From Clostridiaceae bacterium M8S5 (lineage in GTDB: Bacteria; Bacillota; Clostridia; Tissierellales; MCWD3), in the NCBI GenBank assembly GCA_029227815.1, contig CP118523.1:62001-126000 (forward strand): a stretch of DNA of 64,000 bases, read 5' to 3'. The notes under the pieces were generated by a model. It saw nothing but the letters and a program-made list of their open reading frames with translations. It searched no databases and was not told the DNA's origin. The translations under genes and the position numbers were made by a program. Below, piece by piece: positions 9,625 to 18,233 of the stretch. The first letter of the stretch is position 1, and each line of letters opens with the position of its first letter.

Positions 9625-9865
9625 ATGAAATCTAATATCAAAGCATGGAGTAAGGAAATTATAAAAATCGAATATTACATAAACAAAAAATAGTAGCTTG
9701 TTTAGCAAGAAACTATATGTGTGTACTAAAATAGTTAATGGAATTTTGGACAACTTTAAAGAAAGGATAAGAGCTGAAATATAATCTAAATAGTTTTTGT
9801 GGTTTCATAATTGAACTAATCTAAAAGAACATCGTAGTTGGTGGATTTTTACGGTGGGGAGGTAA
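9625..9865 (+). pseudogene. remnant of SAM-dependent methyltransferase (copy A)
   Basis: Degenerate counterpart of the intact gene at 12253-12927. The beginning still reads SNIKAWSKEI (intact copy SNIKAWSKQI). After a frameshift VACLAR corresponds to VIACLAK. The end reads HRSWWIFTVGR then TAA at 9863-9865, against HHSWWIFSVRR. The middle, about 450 bp including the SAM-binding motif, is deleted. The final codons overlap the ribosome site of pseI. Confidence 0.85.
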
Positions 9866-9867
9866 TT

Positions 9868-10926
9868 ATTATCAACACATTTAATATAAGAAATAGAAAA
9901 ATAGGAGAAAAACAACCAGCGTTTATAGTTGCTGAAATAGGAGCTAATCATAATGGAGATATTATACTAGCAAAAAAAACTATAGATGCAGCTGCCCAAT
10001 GTGGCGTGGATGCTGTCAAATTTCAGACTTATACAGGTAAAGAATTAGTAAGCGATTATGATAGAATAATAACTTGGGGTGAAGAAGGAAAGGAAATGAG
10101 CGAAAAGATTGGCGAGATGTTTGATAGAATTTCTTTACCAAGAAAATGCTTTAATGAATTATTTGAATATGCAGATAAGCTTGGGCTGATAGCTTTTTCA
10201 AGCCCATTTAGCATAGAGGGGCTTAATTATTTAATCGATGAGTGTAAAATGTGTTGTATCAAGATAGCATCATCTGATGTGAATTACTTAGACTTACTTA
10301 GATCATCAGCTATCTCCAAAAATCCAGTAATGATATCGCTTGGAAAATGTACACTAGCTGAAGCTGATATTGCGATTACAACACTTCTTGAAAATGGTTG
10401 TGATAAATTAGTAATTATGCATTGTGTGGCACAGTATCCTTCACCAATGGAAGAAATGAATTTAAGAATTATAGAGAGCTTAAAGAAGATTTATCCAGAA
10501 TGTATAGTTGGATTCTCAGATCATTCTTTAGGTATTACAGCTACTCTAGGTGCGGTTGCATTAGGTGCGAAAGTTATAGAGAAACATTTTACTTTAGACA
10601 AAACATTGGTCGGGCCAGATCATTGGTTCAGTATGAACCAAAAAGACATGAAAAATTTAGTCACTGAAATAAGGAATATGGAAAGTGCATTAGGACATTC
10701 AAGAAAAAGGGTTATGAAATGTGAGATAGATGAAAGGTACAAATCTATAAGATCAATTAGTCTTGTTAAAGACATAAATAAAGGTGAACGGATAACTAAA
10801 AATCATGTTAAAATTGTAAGACCAGGATATGGAATAAGTCCTTATGACAAAGAGAAAATTATAGGTTTGAAGATAAATAGAGACTTAAGAAAAAATACTG
10901 TATTAAAATGGGAACATTTTAAGTAG
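9868..10926 (+). CDS. pseI: pseudaminic acid synthase
   Basis: Condenses the 2,4-diacylamino-2,4,6-trideoxy-L-altrose intermediate with phosphoenolpyruvate to give the nine-carbon nonulosonic acid. It has the NeuB/PseI TIM barrel (FIVAEIGANHNGD near the start, VDAVKFQTYTGKEL, later KVIEKHFTLDKTLVGPDH) and a C-terminal SAF/antifreeze-like domain (RSISLVKDINKGERITKNHV). The start is unusual. A TTG at 9838 opens the frame, but those bases encode the tail of the methyltransferase remnant in another frame. The ribosome site GGGGAGG (9856-9862) points to a non-standard ATT at 9868, giving 352 residues starting INTFNIRN. Automatic callers would place the start at 9838 or 9841. Confidence 0.92.
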   Translation: MINTFNIRNRKIGEKQPAFIVAEIGANHNGDIILAKKTIDAAAQCGVDAVKFQTYTGKELVSDYDRIITWGEEGKEMSEKIGEMFDRISLPRKCFNELFEYADKLGLIAFSSPFSIEGLNYLIDECKMCCIKIASSDVNYLDLLRSSAISKNPVMISLGKCTLAEADIAITTLLENGCDKLVIMHCVAQYPSPMEEMNLRIIESLKKIYPECIVGFSDHSLGITATLGAVALGAKVIEKHFTLDKTLVGPDHWFSMNQKDMKNLVTEIRNMESALGHSRKRVMKCEIDERYKSIRSISLVKDINKGERITKNHVKIVRPGYGISPYDKEKIIGLKINRDLRKNTVLKWEHFK

Positions 10927-11044
10927 AAATGTAAAGTGTTGATAAGAAAGAGTATATGTGATTAAAGCAAGGATTGAAGTATAAACTAGATTACCAAATA
11001 AAATCAAGGTTGTTTATATAGAAAAAAAAATATAGTAACAAAAT

Positions 11045-11077
11045 AGGAACTGTTTTAATTATAAGCAGTTCCTTTTG
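11045..11077 (+). terminator. intrinsic terminator, start of duplicate copy B
   Basis: Stem AGGAACTG (11045-11052) with CAGTTCCT (11066-11073), followed by TTT. It corresponds to the terminator at 7097-7133 and marks the left part of duplicate copy B. Confidence 0.75.
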
Positions 11078-11287
11078 TAATACTGAAATTGTTTGAAAAC
11101 ACTTTTAAAGAATTTTAAACTATTGTTAAATATCATAGTTTTATTTAATCCTAATGATTAATTGCGACGTGTTATATTAGTCAGATTGGTGGTTTTCCGA
11201 AAGTTTATTTATATATATTCACAAGATTTTTAGAATTAAACTGTTGTAAAATATAATACTTTTAAAAAATCATAAGGAAGTGGTTAG

Positions 11288-11386
11288 ATGAATATTATAA
11301 AGAAGGAGAATATAAATGACACAATCCATAGAGAAATAAAGACATATCCTAATAATATGATAATTGAGTTAACAAAAGTAATATAA
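11288..11386 (+). pseudogene. truncated start of radical SAM gene (copy B)
   Basis: The ATG, ribosome site AAGGAAGTGG and 32 codons remain. The peptide opens MNIIKKENI like the intact protein and keeps PNNMIIELT, then stops before the cysteine motif. About 900 bp of the original gene is gone. Confidence 0.85.
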
Positions 11387-11399
11387 ATAAAAAGCAAAT

Positions 11400-12235
11400 A
11401 ATGTGTATTGGAACATGATTGGAGCAATGTTATAGTATAAAAAAGCAAAAGAGTTGGGATTAAATGTTATAGCACTAGATAAAAATGAAGATGCCAGAGG
11501 TCTCGAAACTGCGAACCAAAGTATAGTGCAAGTAACTGCTATAACAGATAAAGAAGAAATAAGATTAAATCTATATAGGAACATTATATCAAGAGGTGAA
11601 GAGGATTCTATAATAGAACAATTCATTAGCGGATTTGAATATGGAATAGATGGAATTATTAATGATGGTAAGGTATACATTATACTGATAAGAAAAAACC
11701 TTACACCAATACCATACAGGCAAGAAATAGACTATATTTATCCTGTAAGTGTAGATGATTGATAACCAGATAAAAGATATTGAAATATTAGTAATCAAAT
11801 ACTGTAAAGTATTCAAGATGAATCGGTGCGCAATTCATGCAGATGTAATAATGAAGAACAAAAAAGTACCATTTCTTAGCAGGCAGAACTTCTGGCTATA
11901 GTGTGATTAGCTCTTTTATGCAGAAAGCAACAAGAATAGATATTATAAAAGATTGTATAAGGTTAAGTATAGGGAGAGAAGTAACAACCTCAAGGAAAAG
12001 AGCCTAAGGTTCTGTATAGTTTTTTGAACTTAGAAAATGGATATGTTGATAAAATACCTAGTAAAAAAGACCAATAACGGGAATATATTAGATTATAAAA
12101 TTAATCTAAAAGTTGTAGATAAGATAGGGGAATGATAGAGAGCAAAGATATTTTAAGAAGAGGTTCATTATTGCAACAGGAGTATCAACTAGGGCATTAA
12201 ACATTATAGAAAAATAATTAATAAATTTTAAATAA
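11400..12235 (+). pseudogene. decayed ATP-grasp ligase (copy B)
   Basis: Clearly derived from a gene like that at 8429-9616. An open stretch from 11454 reads GLNVIALDKNEDARGLE, as in the intact protein, then jumps from about residue 47 to about residue 157, a deletion of roughly 330 bp that removes the ATP-binding loop. It continues through EQFISGFEYGIDGI to a stop at 11760, and after that only frameshifted fragments of the C-terminal part are found. It cannot encode a working ligase. Confidence 0.85.
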
Positions 12236-12252
12236 AATAAAGAGGTGGTATT

Positions 12253-12927
12253 ATGAGTTATGATAAATCAAATATTAAGGCGTGGAGCAAACAGATAGCA
12301 AAAAATCAGATGTTATATCCAAACGAAAGAGTAATTGCTTGTTTAGCAAAAAATTTTAAAGAAATAAAAGAAAATAACAGAAAAAACGGACTAGATATAG
12401 GATTTGGATCAGGAAGACATTTAAAGTTACTATTAGATTATGGATTTAATACATATGGTATTGATTATAGCGATAAAAGTGTAGAAATAGCCAAAGATAT
12501 ATTGAGTGATTATAAAGATAGAATTAAAATAAAAAAAGCGGATTTAAGAGATAAAATCTACGCAGATAATTTCTTTGATTTTATTATATGTTTTGGTGTT
12601 ATTTTCTTAAGAGAACAGAAGGAAATAGCTAAAGACTTAAAGATAATAAATTCATTATTAAAGAAAAATGGCAAGATGATTATTAACTTTAGAACCAAAG
12701 AGGATTATAACTATAAAAAAGGAAAACAAGTTAGTGAGAACACATATTTATTAGATCATAGAACAGGGCCATATGAAAATATGCTATATACATTTTTAGA
12801 CTTAGATGAGGCTGTAAAAATGCTCACAGATAGTGGTTTTACAGTAGAAAATAAAGAGCGTGTAGATTTTTGGAAAAACAATTTACAGGAACATCATAGT
12901 TGGTGGATCTTCTCAGTCAGAAGATAA
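12253..12927 (+). CDS. class I SAM-dependent methyltransferase in the pse cluster
   Basis: A 224-residue Rossmann-fold methyltransferase. Motif I is LDIGFGSGRHLKLL (about residues 46-59), with an acidic post-I residue in TYGIDYSDKSVEIAK and motif IV region FFDFIICFGVIF. The C-terminal EHHSWWIFSVRR is shared with the remnant at 9625-9865. The substrate is not evident; in this cluster an O- or N-methylation of the nonulosonate or its acyl substituent is likely. ATG with GAGGTGG upstream. It is the only gene left whole in duplicate copy B. Confidence 0.87.
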   Translation: MSYDKSNIKAWSKQIAKNQMLYPNERVIACLAKNFKEIKENNRKNGLDIGFGSGRHLKLLLDYGFNTYGIDYSDKSVEIAKDILSDYKDRIKIKKADLRDKIYADNFFDFIICFGVIFLREQKEIAKDLKIINSLLKKNGKMIINFRTKEDYNYKKGKQVSENTYLLDHRTGPYENMLYTFLDLDEAVKMLTDSGFTVENKERVDFWKNNLQEHHSWWIFSVRR

Positions 12928-12970
12928 ATACAAGTAATTATAATCTCGAAATAGAGTCTGGCGATATCAT

Positions 12971-13020
12971 AACAGGAACTTAAGTGAAAATAAGCTTTAA
13001 AATGGGAACATCTTAAATAA
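12971..13020 (+). pseudogene. pseI: 3' tail of pseI (copy B)
   Basis: About 50 bases matching the last codons of pseI (10877-10926). The intact end encodes LRKNTVLKWEHFK; here the same pattern appears with a one-base deletion, ending in the equivalent of WEHLK and TAA at 13018-13020. It shows that the original duplication included all of pseI. Confidence 0.75.
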
Positions 13021-13035
13021 GGGGAAGGTAAGCAA

Positions 13036-13776
13036 ATGAAATCAAAGAGAGTGGTTTGTATAATACAGGCTAGAATGGGTTCATCTAGGTTTCCAGGAAA
13101 AATGTTGTGCAACTTATGTGGTAAACCTATGATAGAGCACATATACTTAAGAGCTAGACAATCAAAATTAATTGATGATGTGATTGTAGCGACTACAAGA
13201 TCGTATAAGGACAATACTTTGTGTAAGATTTTAAAAGGCAAGAATATTAGCTATTATAGAGGGTCAGAAGAAGATGTATTAAAAAGATATGCAGATTTAG
13301 CATTGCAAAAAAAAGCAGATATTATTGTACGTATTACAGGAGACTGCCCTCTAATAGATCCAACTCTCATAAATAGTGTAATTAAGAAATTTGTTCATTC
13401 GGAGTATGACTATTTGAGTCCTATGTCAAAATGTGGACTTATAAGAGGTTTAGATGTTGAAATCTTTTCAATGGAGGCTCTGAAAAAAGCGGATAAACTT
13501 GCAAGAGACAAAGCATCTAGAGAACATGTAACCTTATATATGTATAAAAATCCAAATATGTTTAAAATAGGTTCATTCAAAGTGCCAACAAAGCTAAAAA
13601 GTTTTAAAATTAGACTGTGTGTTGATGAGATAGAAGACTATAAGCTAATAAATAAGATATACACATGTCTTTATAAGAAAAATCAAATTATAGATATACA
13701 TGATGTATTAAAATTATTAAGAAATAATCCTGAATTACTAGAGATAAATAAAAACATAATTCAAAATAAAGTTTAA
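13036..13776 (+). CDS. pseF: pseudaminic acid cytidylyltransferase
   Basis: Activates the nonulosonic acid with CTP to the CMP-sugar used by the MAF transferase. The 246-residue protein belongs to the NeuA/KdsB-like cytidylyltransferase family, with the CTP-binding signature VVCIIQARMGSSRFPGKML at residues 5-23 and ITGDCPLIDP with metal-binding aspartates near residue 101. ATG with GGGGAAGG upstream. pseG follows after 22 bases, so the two are cotranscribed. Confidence 0.93.
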   Translation: MKSKRVVCIIQARMGSSRFPGKMLCNLCGKPMIEHIYLRARQSKLIDDVIVATTRSYKDNTLCKILKGKNISYYRGSEEDVLKRYADLALQKKADIIVRITGDCPLIDPTLINSVIKKFVHSEYDYLSPMSKCGLIRGLDVEIFSMEALKKADKLARDKASREHVTLYMYKNPNMFKIGSFKVPTKLKSFKIRLCVDEIEDYKLINKIYTCLYKKNQIIDIHDVLKLLRNNPELLEINKNIIQNKV

Positions 13777-13798
13777 TTGTATTAAGGAGTAATGTCTA

Positions 13799-14767
13799 AT
13801 GAACGTATGCTTTATAGCTAGTGGGGGTTCAAAGGTAGGACTAGGGCATATAATGAGATGTATGGCATTAGCAAGTGAATTTAAGAAGAGAGGTTTTGGT
13901 GTCTTATTTTTTAGTAATGGGAGCAAAGGCATCAAAAGATTGCAAGAAAACAATTTTGTCATTGTGGATGAATTGACTATCCATGACATTATTGTTGTAG
14001 ATAAATATGGGTTAGACGAAGTATTTTTTGATAATCTCAGAAGGCATTGCAAAATATTAGTATATATTGATGATACTAACGACTTTGATTATCCAGTTGA
14101 TATTATCATTAATGGTAGCCTTATAGCTCACAGTTTAGGCTATAATAAGTACAATAATCCTAATAAAAAAATGTTACTAGGCACTAAATATAACATATTA
14201 AGAGATGAATTTAGAAATATTAACAAAATAATTGTACGTGAAAAAGTGAAAAATATTATGATAACAACAGGTGGAGCAGATTATTATAATACGACTAGCA
14301 GAATAGTTAACATCATTAGAAGTAATCAGAAATATGATGAAATAAATCTAAATGTAATTATAGGAGATAGTTTTCTTAATAAGAATAATTTAAAAAATAG
14401 ACTAAAGGAATTTAAAAAAATTAGAATATACGAGAATGTGAATAAAATATCTGAGATAATGTTACTCTCAGATATTGCTATATCAGCAGGTGGAGGAACT
14501 ATTTATGAATTATGCGCTTGTGGTGTAGTAACTTTAGGAGTTATTTTAGCAAAGAATCAAGAGCCGATTGTGACAAAGATGGATGAACTAGGGTATATAA
14601 AAAATATAGGTTGGTATAGTGACTTGACAAAAAATAAAATATTCAACACTTTGGATATCCTTATAAATGATTTTGAAAAAAGAAAAAATATGATAAACAA
14701 GCAAAGGACATTGGTTGATGGGAAAGGAACAGAGAAAATCGTAGATGAAGTAATACAGTCAATTTAG
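13799..14767 (+). CDS. pseG: UDP-2,4-diacylamino-2,4,6-trideoxy-beta-L-altropyranose hydrolase
   Basis: Releases UDP from the nucleotide sugar by cleaving the C1-O bond with inversion, giving the substrate of PseI. A GT-B fold protein related to MurG. The N-terminal GGSKVGLGHIMRCMALASEF holds the catalytic His of the GxGHxxR motif near residue 17, and the C-terminal ISAGGGTIYELCACGVVTLGV is the nucleotide-binding site. At 322 residues it has no fused GNAT domain, so it does not supply the missing PseH activity. Last gene of the glycan cluster. Confidence 0.93.
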   Translation: MNVCFIASGGSKVGLGHIMRCMALASEFKKRGFGVLFFSNGSKGIKRLQENNFVIVDELTIHDIIVVDKYGLDEVFFDNLRRHCKILVYIDDTNDFDYPVDIIINGSLIAHSLGYNKYNNPNKKMLLGTKYNILRDEFRNINKIIVREKVKNIMITTGGADYYNTTSRIVNIIRSNQKYDEINLNVIIGDSFLNKNNLKNRLKEFKKIRIYENVNKISEIMLLSDIAISAGGGTIYELCACGVVTLGVILAKNQEPIVTKMDELGYIKNIGWYSDLTKNKIFNTLDILINDFEKRKNMINKQRTLVDGKGTEKIVDEVIQSI

Positions 14768-14789
14768 AACCTTTATAAATAGTATCTAA

Positions 14790-14825
14790 GAGCCACATAA
14801 AAGTGGCTCAGTTAGGTTTTTGATT
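14790..14825 (+). terminator. probable terminator of the pse cluster
   Basis: A 7-bp perfect stem GAGCCAC (14790-14796) with GTGGCTC (14803-14809), followed a few bases later by TTTTT. The T-run is displaced by about eight bases, so efficiency is uncertain. The next genes are on the opposite strand. Confidence 0.55.
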
Positions 14826-14858
14826 AATTTTTTATGAAGTATGCATATTGATTTTAAA

Positions 14859-16001
14859 TTAAACAAAACTCCTATTAGTATTATTGTTTTTAACCTTGTA
14901 AACAGTTATTAAGAAAAAAAACGAGGCAAAGGCACTTAGTATTAATAGATCCATCCATATATCACCAAAAGGTCGACCCATTTGAATTTTTTTAATTGCG
15001 TTCATTGCCCAAGCTTGAGGAACGAAGTTTCCAAGCTTTTGCAATATGTTTGGCATTATTTCTCTAGGCCAGTAACAGCCACCAAGCATACATGTTGGAA
15101 CTATTATTAGGTTAGTTAATGCACTTACACCAATACTAGATGTAGAGAATATTACAATCGACATTCCTAATCCAACAGATACAATCCCGAATACAAATAG
15201 TATTATAATAAGATATAAGAATGAAATCTGCATATCTATATTAAATAAATAGTTAATAGATACAAGAACGAGCAAAATTTGAGTAAATAGTAAAGTTAAA
15301 TTTACAAACATGTTTGCTAATACAAATTCTTTTGGATTAACAGGACATGTGCAGATTCTGTAATATGTTCTGTTCTGCTTTTCTTTTAGCATTAGACTTG
15401 TTATATTTGAGCATATAATCATAATAAACATCAGAAACATACCTAAAGAAGTTCCGCTAACTTGCTTGACAGTATATTTATTGACATACTCAGAATCAAT
15501 CTTAATTGGTCCATTTTTAAAGTTATTATAAATTTTATTAAATACTGTTTTGTCTCCTTTAGATGCTATCAATGTATCATGAAGTATATCTAAGTAATAC
15601 TTAGTATATATTTCAATAAATACAGTTGCTGTTTTACCTTTTATTGAGACTATTTTTATAGTGCTTTTTTTGCCAGAATAAATACTATCTTCAAATCCTT
15701 TAGGTATTACAAGTACAAAATCTTGAGTCCTAGAATTTATTTTATCATTTATTTCATCTTCATTAATAGGCTTTATATTAAATTTATCTGTACTATTAAG
15801 AAAATTTATCATATCAGCAGAATATATAGTATTATCATTGTCAACTACTCCCATATTTGGCTTAGTTATTTTATAATTAGTTCCTAGATACATTATTCCA
15901 CAGACTAAAAGAGTAGGAAATATCAGATATACAAATATATTTATTTTTTTTCTGAATAACATTTTAAAGGTGTTGAATGACAGTATGAGTATATTATTCA
16001 T
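14859..16001 (-). CDS. ABC-2 type transporter permease
   Basis: A 380-residue membrane subunit of an ABC exporter. One membrane helix near residues 22-42 is followed by an extracytoplasmic domain (about 45-180) and then five or six C-terminal helices, the ABC-2/YhgE-NatB layout. CMLGGCYWPREIMPNILQ before the last helices is characteristic of ABC2_membrane_3 permeases. It is last in a three-gene operon with a second permease (gap of one base) and an ATPase. The substrate is unknown; such systems export antibiotics, peptides or sodium. Confidence 0.88.
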   Translation of the reverse strand: MNNILILSFNTFKMLFRKKINIFVYLIFPTLLVCGIMYLGTNYKITKPNMGVVDNDNTIYSADMINFLNSTDKFNIKPINEDEINDKINSRTQDFVLVIPKGFEDSIYSGKKSTIKIVSIKGKTATVFIEIYTKYYLDILHDTLIASKGDKTVFNKIYNNFKNGPIKIDSEYVNKYTVKQVSGTSLGMFLMFIMIICSNITSLMLKEKQNRTYYRICTCPVNPKEFVLANMFVNLTLLFTQILLVLVSINYLFNIDMQISFLYLIIILFVFGIVSVGLGMSIVIFSTSSIGVSALTNLIIVPTCMLGGCYWPREIMPNILQKLGNFVPQAWAMNAIKKIQMGRPFGDIWMDLLILSAFASFFFLITVYKVKNNNTNRSFV

Positions 16002-16002
16002 A

Positions 16003-17133
16003 TTAAACCACTCCCTTTCTTTTGAATTTGTATAAGGATAACAATGAAAACATAAATGAAATAGATAAGTTTAGCATAATGACAAAACTCACATTTTTAA
16101 AATCATTTAGATATATCACATCAAACATTGTTTCATTTATCCATTTTATAGGAGAGATGACTGAAATCTTAACTAATATGTTATTACCGAATTGTTCTAA
16201 AGGAAAATAGCCACCACCTAAAAATACAAATATAGGAATGAGTATATTTAAGATACTATTACCAGCGGATTGATCCTTTGTAGAATAGCCTACCCCTATT
16301 CCAACTGATATGCACATTAGCAATTGAGAAAATATTATAGTTAACAATATCAGTATATTGTTTCCCCAATAAACCTTATATACAAACATGCTGAACAATA
16401 TGACAACTGCAACTCTCAAAATTGATAATAAAATGTTACCAAATACTTTTCCAAAAAACAAACTATACATATTGATTGGAGATACATGTATTCTATCGCC
16501 AGTTTTCAGAATATCTTCATCTTTTACACTTGCAAAGCTTACACTTGAAGTGTACATGATAATAAGAGTGAGCATAGTAATAGAGAAATAATCAATTGAA
16601 CGAGGTTTTCTATCTCCAGCTACAGATACCATAGAAGTATTTATATTACTAGGTGATTTTTTATTTAATATAGTTTCTAATGCACTGCTGTTAACTTTAG
16701 ATACCTCATAGTAAAAATTGTACTTCTGCACAAATGCAGAAATCGTATTTTCAATAAAATCAGAAACAACTTGTATTTTTTGATTTTTTAGAACTGTTAT
16801 TTTACCTTCTTTTTCATTTATTGATATATAACATGCATATGAATTTCCCTTTAGCATATCAGGTGAATATTTATCTTTTTCAATTTTTATAAATTCAATA
16901 TTAGATTTTTTTATTGATTCAATAAAATTTTCAAACGAACTAGACAATGGACCTTCTTCGCTGTATGAATATATAACAGTGGCACCATCGTAATCTAAAC
17001 TACTACTTGCAAATTGGTTATTAAATGCAGTTCCTAATATCCATATCAAAACTATAGGGAATAATATCATTAAAGCCATCGAGCTTCTATTTCTAAAGCC
17101 TTGTTTAAGTTCTTTAATTAAGATATTTAACAT
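16003..17133 (-). CDS. ABC-2 type transporter permease
   Basis: A 376-residue paralogue of the neighbouring permease. The N-terminal helix (MALMILFPIVLIWILGTAF) is followed by an outer domain to about residue 180 and a C-terminal membrane part with FLGGGYFPLEQFGNNILVKIS before the final helices. The two permeases probably form a heterodimer with the ATPase encoded just upstream. Confidence 0.88.
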   Translation of the reverse strand: MLNILIKELKQGFRNRSSMALMILFPIVLIWILGTAFNNQFASSSLDYDGATVIYSYSEEGPLSSSFENFIESIKKSNIEFIKIEKDKYSPDMLKGNSYACYISINEKEGKITVLKNQKIQVVSDFIENTISAFVQKYNFYYEVSKVNSSALETILNKKSPSNINTSMVSVAGDRKPRSIDYFSITMLTLIIMYTSSVSFASVKDEDILKTGDRIHVSPINMYSLFFGKVFGNILLSILRVAVVILFSMFVYKVYWGNNILILLTIIFSQLLMCISVGIGVGYSTKDQSAGNSILNILIPIFVFLGGGYFPLEQFGNNILVKISVISPIKWINETMFDVIYLNDFKNVSFVIMLNLSISFMFSLLSLYKFKRKGVV

Positions 17134-17143
17134 TATATCACCT

Positions 17144-18079
17144 CTAATCCCTAAGTTTTCTGCCAGTTAGAGTTAAGAAGACAGTTTCTAGAGTTATTTC
17201 ATTGCTTTTAATATTTTTTATAGTTATATTGTTATCATTGAAGTACATTATGAGTTTATCCCAGTTGTTAATTTCTTTTCTATTTTCAATTTTTATATCG
17301 TTATCATTAACAGTTATATCTACAACTCCATTTATTAACTTTAGTTTTTCTATATTCACACTTTTACTATTATCAACTGTAAAAACAATTGACTGTATAT
17401 CTGATACAATAGCTTTTAGTTCTTCTTTTGTTCCTTCTGCAATCAATTTTCCGTGGTCTATGATACCTATTCTACTACAAATAGCCTCAGCCTCTTCCAT
17501 GTAGTGAGTAGTATATATAACTGTGCTACCTAGCTCATTTAGCTTTTTTACAGATTGTAAGATATAGTTTCTTGATTGAGGATCAGATCCAACAGTAGGT
17601 TCATCCATAATTATAAGATTTGGTCTGTGAGCTATAGCACATGCAATGTTCAATCTTCTTTTCATACCGCCAGAAAAACTACTAGGAAACTTGTCTGCTT
17701 TATCGCTCAGTCCTACAAACTCTAATGCCTCTATGGTTCTTTTTTTTAGCTCTGCACCTTTTATACCATATAACTTACAAAAAAATTTAACATTTTCGTA
17801 AGCGGTTAAATCATCGTATATAGCAAGTTCTTGAGGAACTACTCCCATATTTTTCTTTACATAAGTTGAATGTTTTGTTATATTTTTATCTAGTATTTCA
17901 ATAGTACCGCTATCCATTTTTAGTAAGCCAGAAATAATATTTATAATAGTACTTTTTCCCGCACCATTAGGGCCCAGTAGACCATAAATTTCTCCTTGAT
18001 TGATTTCTAAACTTGTATTATCAATTGCAATAGTATCGTTAAACTTTTTTATCAATTTTTCAATTTTTACTATTTTCAT
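17144..18079 (-). CDS. ABC transporter ATP-binding protein
   Basis: ATPase of the ABC-2 exporter, 311 residues from the preferred start. Walker A GPNGAGKS near residue 37, signature SFSGGMKRRLNIA, Walker B LIIMDEPTVG and H-loop TTHYMEEAE are all present. The C-terminal 80 residues are an extra regulatory domain common in DrrA/NatA-like ATPases. The first possible ATG (18085) lies only two bases from AGGAG, while the ATG at 18079 is eight bases away, so I prefer the latter. Divergent from the sensor kinase gene across 154 bases. Confidence 0.93.
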   Translation of the reverse strand: MKIVKIEKLIKKFNDTIAIDNTSLEINQGEIYGLLGPNGAGKSTIINIISGLLKMDSGTIEILDKNITKHSTYVKKNMGVVPQELAIYDDLTAYENVKFFCKLYGIKGAELKKRTIEALEFVGLSDKADKFPSSFSGGMKRRLNIACAIAHRPNLIIMDEPTVGSDPQSRNYILQSVKKLNELGSTVIYTTHYMEEAEAICSRIGIIDHGKLIAEGTKEELKAIVSDIQSIVFTVDNSKSVNIEKLKLINGVVDITVNDNDIKIENRKEINNWDKLIMYFNDNNITIKNIKSNEITLETVFLTLTGRKLRD

Positions 18080-18233
18080 AAGCATTTCTCCTATCTATTG
18101 TATTAATTTAATTATACTAATAAACCAACTTTAAAAATAGTTGAAAAAAGTCACTTTTATATATGACTAAAGTAATATGTTCACTGCTAAACCAAATAAA
18201 AAATGATATAATTATTTATTATAGGAGGGTGTT

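Larger units (their letters stand above)
7097..10926 (+). repeat. tandem duplication copy A (radical SAM - ATP-grasp - psi-methyltransferase - pseI)
   Basis: Copy A of a duplicated segment. Its leader (about 7200-7350) and that of copy B (about 11160-11320) are alike, including an identical stretch from the AATATAATACTTTT motif through the ribosome site AAGGAAGTGG to the first eight or nine codons of the radical SAM gene. The terminator, radical SAM start, ATP-grasp gene, methyltransferase and end of pseI all occur in the same order in both copies. Confidence 0.85.
11045..13020 (+). repeat. tandem duplication copy B (psi-radical SAM, psi-ATP-grasp, methyltransferase, psi-pseI tail)
   Basis: Second copy of the segment at 7097-10926, shrunk from about 3.8 kb to about 2.0 kb by deletions. 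Order and flanking signals are preserved. Only the methyltransferase remains open. Confidence 0.85.

Noticed and set aside
12971..13020. Leader peptide or regulatory RNA before pseF
   Set aside because: The sequence is collinear with the end of pseI and is explained by the duplication.
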